From positions 1 through 15,047 of the forward strand of contig JACQFM010000054.1 of NCBI GenBank assembly GCA_016200035.1: 15,047 bases of DNA, written 5' to 3'. The position numbers and the translations under genes are program-made. This DNA comes from Nitrososphaerota archaeon. Lineage in GTDB: Archaea > Thermoproteota > Nitrososphaeria > Nitrososphaerales > Nitrosopumilaceae. This document shows, piece by piece, positions 5,393 through 12,343 of the stretch. Every line of letters starts with the position of its first letter. The stretch's first letter is position 1. The notes under the pieces were generated by a model. That model ran no database searches, had not been told where the DNA came from, and was given only the letters and a program-made list of their open reading frames with translations.

Positions 5393-6025
5393 CTAACACT
5401 TTGTCACAGAATATATTCTGTTTTCAAAGCTTGCAGTTTTAAATTCTATCTTGTTCTCAGGATCCTTTTTGCGTGATTTGCTCAACTTTTCAAGATTCAC
5501 AAGAGCCTCGCCCTCAAAGCCTACGGAGGACCCATAAATTCCGTCAGCGAGAAGAGTACCATGCTCGCCCTTCTTTATGTCATCAATGATCTCGTAGAAT
5601 TTTATAGTCTCTTTCTTTGTTATCGGACCCCCTCTAGATTTGTTAAAGCCAACTGCAATGTACATGCCGTTATTCTTGACTGATACAGGCACCTTGTGAA
5701 ACTTTCCAGAAGCCCCTTCTATCTTCTCGTTCAGTAAAATTTCGCATTTGTGGAACATACTGGAAATATATGCACAGAATCTATAATGAGCATAAAGCCC
5801 TTCGGTATCTTCCTCACAATTAACAAAAACCTTGTGAAGCAGTTCAAGAGCGGCATCATTCATGCTTTGTAAGCGATCTTCAATTCTGCCCTTCTTGACT
5901 AGATTAGATTCGCAATCCTGAGCAACTTTCTCAAGTATAAAGTGGGGTAGATTATAATTTTTTAGTGCAGATACATAGGTTCCAGTTTTGGAACCGCCAA
6001 AGTTTGGAAAATTATGGCGAGACAC
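5393..6025 (-). CDS. uncharacterised protein, weak Mrr-like/PD-(D/E)XK resemblance
   Basis: 210 residues, no firm family. The N-terminal 100 residues look helical (LILEKV-type amphipathic stretches, several Cys). The C-terminal half, MYIAVGFNKSRGGPITKKET (residues 121-140), then KFYEIIDDI and GIYGSSVGFEGEA (162-174), follows the strand-helix-strand order of Mrr-like nuclease domains (V-E-x-K ... I-x-x-F ... G-F-x-x-E-A). However, the acidic residue expected before the Lys is missing (VGFNK), so any nuclease would be degenerate. This comparison is from memory and weak. The start is GTG at 6025, preceded by an in-frame TAG two codons upstream and by GGGAG at 9 nt. Transcribed in the same direction as the methyltransferase downstream (91-nt gap). 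Confidence 0.6.
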   Translation of the reverse strand: MSRHNFPNFGGSKTGTYVSALKNYNLPHFILEKVAQDCESNLVKKGRIEDRLQSMNDAALELLHKVFVNCEEDTEGLYAHYRFCAYISSMFHKCEILLNEKIEGASGKFHKVPVSVKNNGMYIAVGFNKSRGGPITKKETIKFYEIIDDIKKGEHGTLLADGIYGSSVGFEGEALVNLEKLSKSRKKDPENKIEFKTASFENRIYSVTKC

Positions 6026-6034
6026 TGACTATTT

Positions 6035-6039
6035 CTCCC
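6035..6039 (-). promoter_or_regulatory. Shine-Dalgarno site deciding a GTG start
   Basis: GGGAG on the minus strand lies 9 nt before the GTG at 6025, supporting that start. Confidence 0.5.
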
Positions 6040-6173
6040 ACATTTTTTAAACTAACTTCAGATTTTGCTGCGCCCTTCAAGACCATTAGTACTTGAATCA
6101 CTTTTAGCTTATAACTGTTCGCTAAAATCAATGATGGTGGGGCCGACCGGAGTTGAACCGGCGACACACGGGT

Positions 6174-6226
6174 CACTACAGCTCCAAACTGTACATCATT
6201 CTTTCGTCAGTGAAGCTTGTTAACCA
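6174..6226 (-). other. canonical tRNA-Trp intron at 37/38 (53 nt)
   Basis: A bulge-helix-bulge can be drawn. The anticodon stem GGG/CCC is followed by CTCC paired with GTAG (one mismatch). The 5' bulge is AG|T and the 3' bulge TG|A, with the inner helix GGTT/AGCT. Cuts between the second and third bulge bases give exactly G37 and A38. The intron also holds CTGA (6210-6207) and ATGATGT (6199-6193), which resemble D'/C' boxes, and TTTGGAG (6188-6182), complementary to the anticodon loop. Confidence 0.7.
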
Positions 6227-6235
6227 CTGGAGCCC

Positions 6236-6263
6236 TTAGCGGTGATATCATGTGATCTATCCT
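6236..6263 (-). other. non-canonical tRNA-Trp intron in anticodon stem, 28/29 (28 nt)
   Basis: Removing these 28 nt joins AC to GGG and turns a mismatched stem into a perfect ACGGG/CCCGT. A relaxed bulge-helix-bulge fits: GGCG pairs with CGCT, with 3-nt bulges AC|A and AA|G cut after the second base. Inside, GATA/TATC can close a hairpin. The exact edges are inferred. Confidence 0.65.
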
Positions 6264-6316
6264 GTCGCCATACCTGGCTAGGCTACGACCCCACGCAAAG
6301 AGGATGAAAGGACTTG

Positions 6317-6328
6317 AATTTTAATTTA
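6317..6328 (-). promoter_or_regulatory. TATA-like box for tRNA-Trp
   Basis: TAAATTAAAATT on the minus strand, centred about 31 nt before the tRNA 5' end at 6292. Confidence 0.35.
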
Positions 6329-6395
6329 CTTGACTGAAGCTTTATCATAATTCTGTACCAAAGTCTTGAATTTTATAAGGGAGTTCTATACCAGT

Positions 6396-6403
6396 TTTAT
6401 ACA
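6396..6403 (+). promoter_or_regulatory. TATA-like box for the gene at 6428
   Basis: TTTTATAC is centred about 28 nt before the ATG at 6428, implying a leader of a few nucleotides or none. It could also drive pdxS and pdxT downstream. Confidence 0.45.
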
Positions 6404-6427
6404 AAGTGGAGAAACTCATAAAGTAAA

Positions 6428-6961
6428 ATGACTCGAGTTTTGCTTTTTTTACTTGGAGCTATTCCGGTACTAGCCGCAATTTTTATTGTAATACCGCAAC
6501 TCACTAAACCGGAAATCCCAATAACCGCGGCTGATTCAAACGATGTAATATCCGTAGAGTACAGCAAGCAGCATCTCAAGAAAGTAACTTTTGGACTGAC
6601 TGAAACTATTGGGGCCCAGAAGACTGATCTTCTATTAATCCAAAACGATGGAGGCGTTACCTATAGCGTTACAAAAAATGGATATCCAGAACCCGATGTA
6701 AAATACAATATAGAAAAATCTGAATTAAAAAAACTTACAGCACTAATAAAGGAGACCGGCTTTATGCAAATTCCCCCTAGTTCCTTTCCAATAAAAAGTG
6801 GAGTGGATGAGTATGACAAGTTTGGAATAAAGGTAACACTTAACGGAAAGTCAACTAACATTCAATGGCCAGAACAGAACGCAACAGAAACCTTTATCCC
6901 ACCACTTTTTGATGCAGTCAAATCGCAATTAGAGGGAATAATTGGCGAAATAATAAAATAA
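6428..6961 (+). CDS. membrane-anchored or exported protein, unknown function
   Basis: 177 residues. An N-terminal hydrophobic segment (about 4-24, LLFLLGAIPVLAAIFIVIPQ) after a short MTR head is a signal anchor or signal peptide; no lipobox Cys is visible. The remaining 150 residues are soluble and presumably outside. The C-terminal pattern SELKKLTALIKETGFMQIP, then DEYDKFGIKVTLNGKSTNIQW and a final amphipathic helix recalls emfourin-type protease-inhibitor domains (helix, GF-x-x-hP, Y-x-h-x-h strands). That is a guess from pattern only. The pdxS gene begins 25 nt after the stop, so the three genes may share a transcript, although no functional link to PLP synthesis is known. Confidence 0.7.
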   Translation: MTRVLLFLLGAIPVLAAIFIVIPQLTKPEIPITAADSNDVISVEYSKQHLKKVTFGLTETIGAQKTDLLLIQNDGGVTYSVTKNGYPEPDVKYNIEKSELKKLTALIKETGFMQIPPSSFPIKSGVDEYDKFGIKVTLNGKSTNIQWPEQNATETFIPPLFDAVKSQLEGIIGEIIK

Positions 6962-6986
6962 GTAGTGAATTCAAGGATTATCGAAC

Positions 6987-7955
6987 ATGATACCACTTTC
7001 TGGCGATGTTGTAGATTCTAAGGGAATCATTAGCGAAAAGATAGAATCTTACAATATCAAGCGAGGCACTTCAACCCTCAAACGTGGTTTTGCTCATATG
7101 CTAAAAAATGGAGTTGTTATGGATGTTACAACCGTGGAGCAAGCCCAAATTGCTGAGGACTCGGGAGCCGTTGCAGTTATGGTATTGGACAAGCTACCTT
7201 CTGACGTAAGAAAGGCCGGTGGAGTTGCAAGAACTGCAAGCATAAGAATCATTCAGGAAATCATGGATGCGGTAACAATTCCGGTGATGGCAAAGTGTAG
7301 AATAGGTCATGTCTATGAAGCAATGGTTTTGCAGGAAACCAATGTAGATATGATTGACGAGTCAGAAGTTTTAACTCCAGCGGATGAATCGCATCATATC
7401 TGGAAATGGGATTTCACCACACCATTTGTGAATGGTGCAAGAAGTTTAGGCGAAGCACTTCGCCGAATTGAGGAGGGCGCAGCTATGATAAGAACAAAAG
7501 GCGAACCAGGTACAGGCAACGTTGCTGAAGCAGTAACTCATATCAAGAATGTTAATGATGAATTAAGAAGAATAAGATCGATTTACGATTCTGGCGATGA
7601 ACAGGATCTAGTGCGCATGGCAAGAGAATTACGTGTATCTTATTCTATGCTAGAAGAAACGGCAAGTCTTGGAAGACTTCCCGTGGTTAATTTTGCAGCA
7701 GGTGGTATATCCACACCTGCAGACGCAGCATATCTTATGACACTTGGATGTGATGGGATCTTTGTAGGTTCTGGAATATTCAAAGCAGAAGATGCAAAAG
7801 AAAGAGCGCAGGCAATAGTTCTTGCTACTACCTTCTGGGAAGAACCAGATAAGGTTAAGGAAGCACAGAAGATGATTGACGAAAGGCAGTCTATGTTGGG
7901 CCTTGATACCAAGAACCTTGAGCTTAGAATGCAAGAGCGAGGAAGTACAGCATGA
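6987..7955 (+). CDS. pdxS: pyridoxal 5'-phosphate synthase, synthase subunit PdxS
   Basis: 322 residues, a (beta/alpha)8 barrel of the PdxS/SNZ family. It makes PLP from ribose 5-phosphate, glyceraldehyde 3-phosphate and ammonia supplied by PdxT. Catalytic residues are in place: Asp46 (MDVTT), Lys103 (MAKCRIGH, the Schiff-base Lys81 of Bacillus) and Lys171 ([10 protein letters not shown], Lys149 of Bacillus). [15 protein letters not shown] and [15 protein letters not shown] are further family signatures. All three residues are shifted by 22 relative to the Bacillus numbering, so this form has an N-terminal extension of about 20 residues. ATG at 6987 with AAGGAT about 9 nt upstream. The stop overlaps the PdxT start by 4 nt (ATGA), which implies translational coupling of the complex. 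Confidence 0.98.
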   Translation: MIPLSGDVVDSKGIISEKIESYNIKRGTSTLKRGFAHMLKNGVVMDVTTVEQAQIAEDSGAVAVMVLDKLPSDVRKAGGVARTASIRIIQEIMDAVTIPVMAKCRIGHVYEAMVLQETNVDMIDESEVLTPADESHHIWKWDFTTPFVNGARSLGEALRRIEEGAAMIRTKGEPGTGNVAEAVTHIKNVNDELRRIRSIYDSGDEQDLVRMARELRVSYSMLEETASLGRLPVVNFAAGGISTPADAAYLMTLGCDGIFVGSGIFKAEDAKERAQAIVLATTFWEEPDKVKEAQKMIDERQSMLGLDTKNLELRMQERGSTA

Positions 7956-8572
7956 GCGGATTGAATATCGGAGTACTTGCAATACAAGGTGATGTTGCTG
8001 AAAATAGTTTTGCTACTAAAATGGCACTTGAAGAAAATGGAATAGAAGGAGTTGTAAGAGAGATAAAATCTCCCGAGCAAATTCCTGAACTAAATGGATT
8101 GATAATCCCAGGTGGAGAAAGTACCGTAATAGGTCAACTATCGCTTGTGAACGGGTCTCTTAAGCAGATTAAAGAAAAAATTTCTTCTGGCATGCCGGTG
8201 TTGGGAACTTGTGCAGGTCTGATACTGCTTTCAAGAAAAGCCAAGGACAGGGTAGTGGGTGAAATGGATCAACCACTATTGGATCTTTTAGATGTTAAAG
8301 TAGAAAGAAACGCGTTTGGAAGACAGCGTGATTCCTTTGAGGCAGAAATCTCTATGGAAAAGATAGGCATTCCAAAATTTAAAGGAATATTTATCCGCGC
8401 TCCATCAATTGTGGAGATAGGCAAGAATGTGGAAATCATATCAAAGTTTAATGAAAAAATTGTGGCAGTAAAGCAAGGCAATATTGTTGGCACTTCGTTT
8501 CATCCAGAACTGACAAATGATCTTTCTTTGCACAAATACTTTGTAAAGCTTGTAAATAGTAAAAACGCGTAA
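7952..8572 (+). CDS. pdxT: pyridoxal 5'-phosphate synthase, glutaminase subunit PdxT
   Basis: 206 residues, a class I glutamine amidotransferase of the PdxT/SNO family. It hydrolyses glutamine and channels ammonia to PdxS in a 12+12 complex. The N-terminus [12 protein letters not shown] (7-18) is the family start. [11 protein letters not shown] (51-61) forms the oxyanion region. The nucleophile is Cys87 in GTCAGLILL, and His184 with Glu186 in FHPELT complete the triad. Length is normal for archaeal members. ATG overlaps the pdxS stop by 4 nt; GGAAG lies about 9 nt upstream. Together with pdxS this gives de novo vitamin B6 synthesis independent of deoxyxylulose phosphate. Confidence 0.97.
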   Translation: MSGLNIGVLAIQGDVAENSFATKMALEENGIEGVVREIKSPEQIPELNGLIIPGGESTVIGQLSLVNGSLKQIKEKISSGMPVLGTCAGLILLSRKAKDRVVGEMDQPLLDLLDVKVERNAFGRQRDSFEAEISMEKIGIPKFKGIFIRAPSIVEIGKNVEIISKFNEKIVAVKQGNIVGTSFHPELTNDLSLHKYFVKLVNSKNA

Positions 8573-8610
8573 ACGTCAATTATCCAAAGTCGTGGCAAAT
8601 CTTCAGACCT

Positions 8611-8620
8611 TTTATATTAA
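8611..8620 (+). promoter_or_regulatory. TATA-like box for aconitase
   Basis: TTTATATTAA is centred 21-30 nt before the three close in-frame ATGs (8636, 8639, 8645). The spacing suggests a leaderless mRNA beginning at one of them. Confidence 0.55.
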
Positions 8621-8635
8621 ATTAGCACTAATATT

Positions 8636-10918
8636 ATGATGTATATGGAAATAGAGAGCACGCCAGAACTTGTGTCCGAAGTTTATGATAAAAGCCGTTC
8701 TAATATTGCTAAATTTAGAAAAATAGTAGATAGACCATTAACCCTTTCTGAAAAGATCCTCATAGGACATTTGGAAGAAGGAGAATTAGAAAAAAAACTT
8801 GAAGAGGGCAAGAGCTATGTTTTTCTCAGACTCGATAGGGTTGCTCTCCAAGATGTAACAGGGCAGATGGTTATACTCCAATTCATGCAGTCTGGTCTGA
8901 AGAGAACAGCATTGCCTACTACTGTCCATTGTGATCATCTCATTCAAGCAAGAGTTGAGGGAGAAACAGACACAAGAGTCGCACTTGATGAGAATAGTGA
9001 GGTATACAGGTTTCTTGAGTCGGCTAGCAGAAAATATGGAATGGGCTTCTGGAAACCTGGTGCTGGAATAATTCATCAGGTTGTTCTTGAAAATTATGCA
9101 TTTCCAGGTGGACTTATGATAGGAACTGATTCGCACACTCCTAACGCAGGTGGTCTGGGTATGCTAGCTGTTGGTGTTGGTGGACTTGACGCAGCTGAAG
9201 TGATGGCAGGAATGCCATGGGAGCTTCTATATCCAAAACGCATTGGAGTTTACTTGAAAGGAGAACTCAACGGATGGGCATCACCAAAGGACGTGATCTT
9301 GTATGTTGCTTGGAAGCTGACTGTTTCTGGTGGCACAAATGCCATAATCGAATATTTTGGACCTGGAGCCAGAACCATAAGTTGCACCGGAAAAGCTACT
9401 ATAACGAATATGGGTGCAGAAGTGGGGGCTACTTGCTCTGTCTTTCCATATGACGAAAAGATGGAGATTTATCTTAAATCAACAAGTCGTGAACAAATTG
9501 CTTATTTTTCAAACAAAAACAAAGACTTGCTTACGGCAGATCCAGAAGTCGAAGAGCATCCGGAAAAATATTTTGATAAGATAATAGAGATCGACCTTTC
9601 AAAGTTGGAACCACATGTAGTGGGACCACACACACCTGATCTGGCTAGACCCATTTCACAACTTGCCGAAGATGTAAAGAAAAATGCATACCTTGATGAT
9701 ATTTCAGTAGCCCTCATTGGAAGTTGTACCAACTCATCTTACGAAGATATGACAAGAGCTGCAAGTATGGCAGAACAGGCAAAATCAAGAGGGATTAAGG
9801 CAAGGATTCCACTACTTGTAACACCCGGTTCTGAGCAAATAAGGGCAACAATAGAAAGAGACGGGCAGATGGATTCACTCAAATCCATAGGTGCTACTGT
9901 CTTGGCCAATGCATGCGGCCCTTGTATTGGACAGTGGCGACGACCCGAACTAAAAAAAGGAGAACCAAACACGATAGTTACTTCATTTAACAGAAATTTT
10001 CCGGGAAGAAATGATGGAAGAAGAGAAACGATGAGCTTCATGGGTAGCCCTGAATTAGTAATTGCATTAGCACTTGGAGGAAAGCTTTCATTTAATCCAC
10101 TCAAAGACATGCTTGTTGCACCAGATGGTTCTAAGTTTAAGTTAGAACCTCCAAGAAAAGCACCTGAAGTTCCCCCTAACGGATTCAAGAATGCAAAAGA
10201 TGTCTATGTAACTCCGTCTGAAAACCCTGAGGCAGTAGAAGTAATAATAAACAAAAATAGCGACAGACTACAGAAACTAGAATCTTTCCCAGAATGGGAT
10301 GGTAAGGACTTTGAAGAACTTCCATTGTTGGTCAAAGTAAATGGTAAATGTACAACAGATCATATTTCGCCAGCAGGCCCTTGGCTTTTCTATCGTGGTC
10401 ACCTTGACAAAATAAGCGACAACATGTTCCTTGGTGTACTGAATGCCTTCACAGGAGAGGTAGGAAAAGCAAAGAATCCTCTTACTGGTAATGTAGAGCC
10501 TTTACCTGCTATTGCAAGACAGTATAAAGAAAAAGGAACAAAATGGATTGTCATTGGAGACAATAATTACGGAGAAGGAAGTAGCAGAGAACATGCTGCA
10601 ATGTCACCACGATATCTTGGATGCGTAGCTGTAATTGCCAAGAGCTTTGCTAGAATCCATGAAACAAACCTGAAAAAACAAGGAGTGTTAGCTTTAACTT
10701 TTGAGAATCAAGAAGATTATAACAAGATAAGAGAGGATGACAGAATAAGCGTAGTTGGTTTAAATAATTTAAAACCTGGCAAACCTGTAAAATGTTATAT
10801 TCATCACAAAGACGGAAAAATTGAAGAAATCTCTCTTAAACACTCTTACAATGATTTTCAGATAAAGTGGTTTCAGGCCGGATCTGCACTCAACATTCTT
10901 CGATCAAAGGAAAGATAG
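8636..10918 (+). CDS. aconitate hydratase (aconitase, mitochondrial-type family)
   Basis: 760 residues, the length of mitochondrial-type aconitase. It interconverts citrate and isocitrate via cis-aconitate in the cytoplasm with a [4Fe-4S] cluster. Cluster ligands are Cys364 (GSCTNSS), Cys427 and Cys430 (ACGPCIGQW). Substrate-site motifs include TVHCDH (96-101), GTDSHTPN (163-170), FNRNFPGRND (451-460) and, in the swivelling domain, YGEGSSREH (645-653), which carries the catalytic Ser. KCTTDHISPAGPW (571-583) joins the domains. In autotrophic thaumarchaea it would serve the oxidative branch that leads to 2-oxoglutarate. Three in-frame ATGs at 8636, 8639 and 8645 make the exact start uncertain. 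It has its own TATA-like box, 63 nt after pdxT. A T-rich stretch (10919-10931) follows the stop. Confidence 0.97.
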   Translation: MMYMEIESTPELVSEVYDKSRSNIAKFRKIVDRPLTLSEKILIGHLEEGELEKKLEEGKSYVFLRLDRVALQDVTGQMVILQFMQSGLKRTALPTTVHCDHLIQARVEGETDTRVALDENSEVYRFLESASRKYGMGFWKPGAGIIHQVVLENYAFPGGLMIGTDSHTPNAGGLGMLAVGVGGLDAAEVMAGMPWELLYPKRIGVYLKGELNGWASPKDVILYVAWKLTVSGGTNAIIEYFGPGARTISCTGKATITNMGAEVGATCSVFPYDEKMEIYLKSTSREQIAYFSNKNKDLLTADPEVEEHPEKYFDKIIEIDLSKLEPHVVGPHTPDLARPISQLAEDVKKNAYLDDISVALIGSCTNSSYEDMTRAASMAEQAKSRGIKARIPLLVTPGSEQIRATIERDGQMDSLKSIGATVLANACGPCIGQWRRPELKKGEPNTIVTSFNRNFPGRNDGRRETMSFMGSPELVIALALGGKLSFNPLKDMLVAPDGSKFKLEPPRKAPEVPPNGFKNAKDVYVTPSENPEAVEVIINKNSDRLQKLESFPEWDGKDFEELPLLVKVNGKCTTDHISPAGPWLFYRGHLDKISDNMFLGVLNAFTGEVGKAKNPLTGNVEPLPAIARQYKEKGTKWIVIGDNNYGEGSSREHAAMSPRYLGCVAVIAKSFARIHETNLKKQGVLALTFENQEDYNKIREDDRISVVGLNNLKPGKPVKCYIHHKDGKIEEISLKHSYNDFQIKWFQAGSALNILRSKER

Positions 10919-11009
10919 TCTTCTATTTTTAGAGAGATAAGCTACAAATAGTTAATATTTTTTGCAAAGCAAAATCATTTGTTAAGTAATTTCTAAAATT
11001 ATGCTATAT

Positions 11010-11018
11010 CTTAAAATA
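11010..11018 (+). promoter_or_regulatory. TATA-like box before the 11040/11119 region
   Basis: CTTAAAATA, in a longer AT-rich run, is centred about 26 nt before the ATG at 11040. It points to transcription starting at or near that ATG rather than at the start at 11119. Confidence 0.35.
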
Positions 11019-11039
11019 TTTTAAAGTACATTACAATTC

Positions 11040-11126
11040 ATGGAAAAAATATCATACGATAAGATTCTTGCAAGAGATAACACGGTAACAGTGGCCCAAC
11101 CTAGGTTCCAATTTTCCTGTGATTGA
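11040..11126 (+). CDS. possible 28-residue upstream ORF (or shifted N-terminus)
   Basis: An ATG at the predicted transcription start opens a frame of 28 codons (starts MEKISYDKILARD, ends QFSCD) that stops at the TGA at 11124-11126, overlapping the start of the next gene in another frame. No homology recognised. It could be a leader peptide, a small gene, or the N-terminus of the following protein separated by a frameshift. Confidence 0.3.
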   Translation: MEKISYDKILARDNTVTVAQPRFQFSCD

Positions 11127-11364
11127 AATGTTGGAAGAAAAGTTTGACCCAAACGCCCTTTACAATAGAGTCGTACATTACTACATAGATAAAAAAAAGT
11201 ATTCAAAAGAAAAAGCAAATGCCATAGCTCAAGCTGTTGTGGAAAGAGAGAAAATGCGTAGAATTTGTAAAAACATAAAATGTAAACATTCTATGAATGA
11301 TCATATCAGAGCAGAAGGGACATGCCTTGTTTTAGATTGTGATTGTAGACACTTTGTTAGATAG
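11119..11364 (+). CDS. small Cys/His-rich putative zinc-finger protein
   Basis: 81 residues from GTG 11119, or 78 from the ATG at 11128. The first half is helical (LEEKFDPNALYNRVVHYYID, then a Lys/Ala-rich helix). The second half carries Cys50, Cys55, His57, His62, Cys69, Cys74, Cys76 and His78 in the pattern C-x4-C-x-H-x4-H-x6-C-x4-C-x-C-x-H, likely to hold one or two zinc ions. This helical-head plus Cys/His-tail layout recurs in thaumarchaeal small proteins whose function I do not know; a nucleic-acid or protein-binding role is possible. It is tail-to-tail with the MDR gene, with only 5 nt between stops. The 28-codon frame upstream complicates the start. Confidence 0.7.
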   Translation: MIEMLEEKFDPNALYNRVVHYYIDKKKYSKEKANAIAQAVVEREKMRRICKNIKCKHSMNDHIRAEGTCLVLDCDCRHFVR

Positions 11365-11369
11365 AAAAG

Positions 11370-12248
11370 TTATATTTTCAGAACAATTTTGCCAAACATT
11401 TCACCAGATTCCATTTTTTTATGGGCAAGCTTTGTCTCCTGTAAATCGAAAACACTATCAATTATGGGTCTAATTTTTTTTAATTTCATAAATTTATGAA
11501 GAGAGATCAATTGATTTTTTGATCCTAGGTAAGCTCCAATAATTTTTGCTTCCTTACTATACAGAGTGCGAATGTTTACTTTGGCCTCGGCCCCTGAGGT
11601 AGTACCGCACGTTACCATCTTGCCACCAACATCTAGCACTTCGATACTGATTGGCCAAGTCTTTGCGCCAACATGGTCTATTACTGCACTTACTCCTTCA
11701 TTCTTGGTATGTTTGAGCACCTCGGTGGCAACGTCTGACCTTGTTCTGTTTATGACCAAATCTGTGCCTATTTTCTTAGCTTGAGTAACTTTTTTGGAAC
11801 TTGAAGCCACAGAGATTACTTTTAGACCAAGACCTTTTGCCAAAAGTATGGCCGCAGAACCAACTCCGCTATTTGCACCCCAAATTAATATTGTATCACC
11901 TTTGTTACATCCTGATTTTTCTAACATATTCCAGGCAGTCAAATATGAGACGTTGAGAGCGCAAGCCTCTGTGTCAGATATCCATTTGGGTTTTTTGACA
12001 ATATTGGATATGGGAACTCTGACAAACTCCGCATAACCGCCGCGATAATTGCCAAATCCGCCAATAATTGAATAAGCTGTTCTGGGAGTGTCGCTTTCTA
12101 TGGCAGGATATACTACCACCGTTTCACCTTTTTTAAAATTCCCAGCATCTTCAACCAGAGTGCCACAGATGTCACAACCTAGGACATGTGGAAATGAAAT
12201 TTTTCTTCCAGGGAGACCTTTTCTGACCCATATGTCAAGGTGGTTCAC
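11370..12248 (-). CDS. zinc-independent MDR (quinone oxidoreductase-like) enzyme, 5' end unclear
   Basis: 292 residues from the GTG at 12248. Medium-chain dehydrogenase/reductase layout: a GroES-like N-domain (HLDIWVRKG, HVLGCD, GGYAEFV) and a Rossmann domain with GANSGVGSAA (124-133) for NAD(P)H. Relatives with zinc carry a GHE/GHD motif and a four-Cys lobe. Here the motif is GCD and the lobe is shortened to a Cys-free loop (about 50-60), so neither zinc site looks intact, as in quinone oxidoreductases. Homologous-looking sequence continues in frame upstream (KDPKPRKGHAIIKVNYCA ends at 12249) for 22 codons to a TAG at 12315-12317, with no ATG, GTG or TTG. The GTG start therefore removes the first strand of the fold. 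The gene may be truncated or contain a mutation. It starts 95 nt after valS on the same strand. Confidence 0.75.
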   Translation of the reverse strand: MNHLDIWVRKGLPGRKISFPHVLGCDICGTLVEDAGNFKKGETVVVYPAIESDTPRTAYSIIGGFGNYRGGYAEFVRVPISNIVKKPKWISDTEACALNVSYLTAWNMLEKSGCNKGDTILIWGANSGVGSAAILLAKGLGLKVISVASSSKKVTQAKKIGTDLVINRTRSDVATEVLKHTKNEGVSAVIDHVGAKTWPISIEVLDVGGKMVTCGTTSGAEAKVNIRTLYSKEAKIIGAYLGSKNQLISLHKFMKLKKIRPIIDSVFDLQETKLAHKKMESGEMFGKIVLKI

Positions 12249-12343
12249 TGCACAGTAGTTTACTTTGATTATTGCATGTCCTTTTCTTGGTTTGGGATCT
12301 TTAAAGGGATGGTGCTATACAATCCGTTTGTAGTATTACAATT

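Larger units (their letters stand above)
6135..6292 (-). tRNA. tRNA-Trp (anticodon CCA) with two introns
   Basis: Exons rebuild a complete tRNA. The acceptor is GGGGTCG (6292-6286) paired with CGGCCCC (6145-6139, one G-T). The D-arm GCCTAGCCAGGTATGGC is followed by G26. The anticodon stem is AC + GGG (6265-6264 and 6235-6233) pairing perfectly with CCCGT (6172-6168). The loop CTCCAG + A gives anticodon CCA at 6230-6228. The variable loop is GTGTC, and the T-arm GCCGG-TTCAACT-CCGGT. The discriminator is A and the CCA end is encoded (6137-6135). The D-arm and GGCGAC segment closely resemble haloarchaeal tRNA-Trp. Without removing introns at both sites the anticodon stem does not form properly. 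A TATA-like box (6317-6328) lies about 31 nt upstream. The mature part is 74 nt plus CCA. Confidence 0.85.

Noticed and set aside
6174..6204. Anticodon arm of a tRNA-Pro (TACAG-TTTGGAG-CTGTA, anticodon TGG)
   Set aside because: It would leave a 14-nt variable region, A instead of G at position 37, and no matching D-arm junction. The tRNA-Trp reading explains all parts, and this hairpin falls inside the intron.
9739..10188. Minus-strand frame of 149 codons inside aconitase
   Set aside because: Fully antisense to a clear aconitase gene with intact motifs; no promoter or family signature.
12315..12317. TAG read as pyrrolysine in the MDR gene
   Set aside because: Pyrrolysine coding is not known in this group of archaea, and no start codon lies upstream before the next in-frame stop (TAA at 12336-12338).
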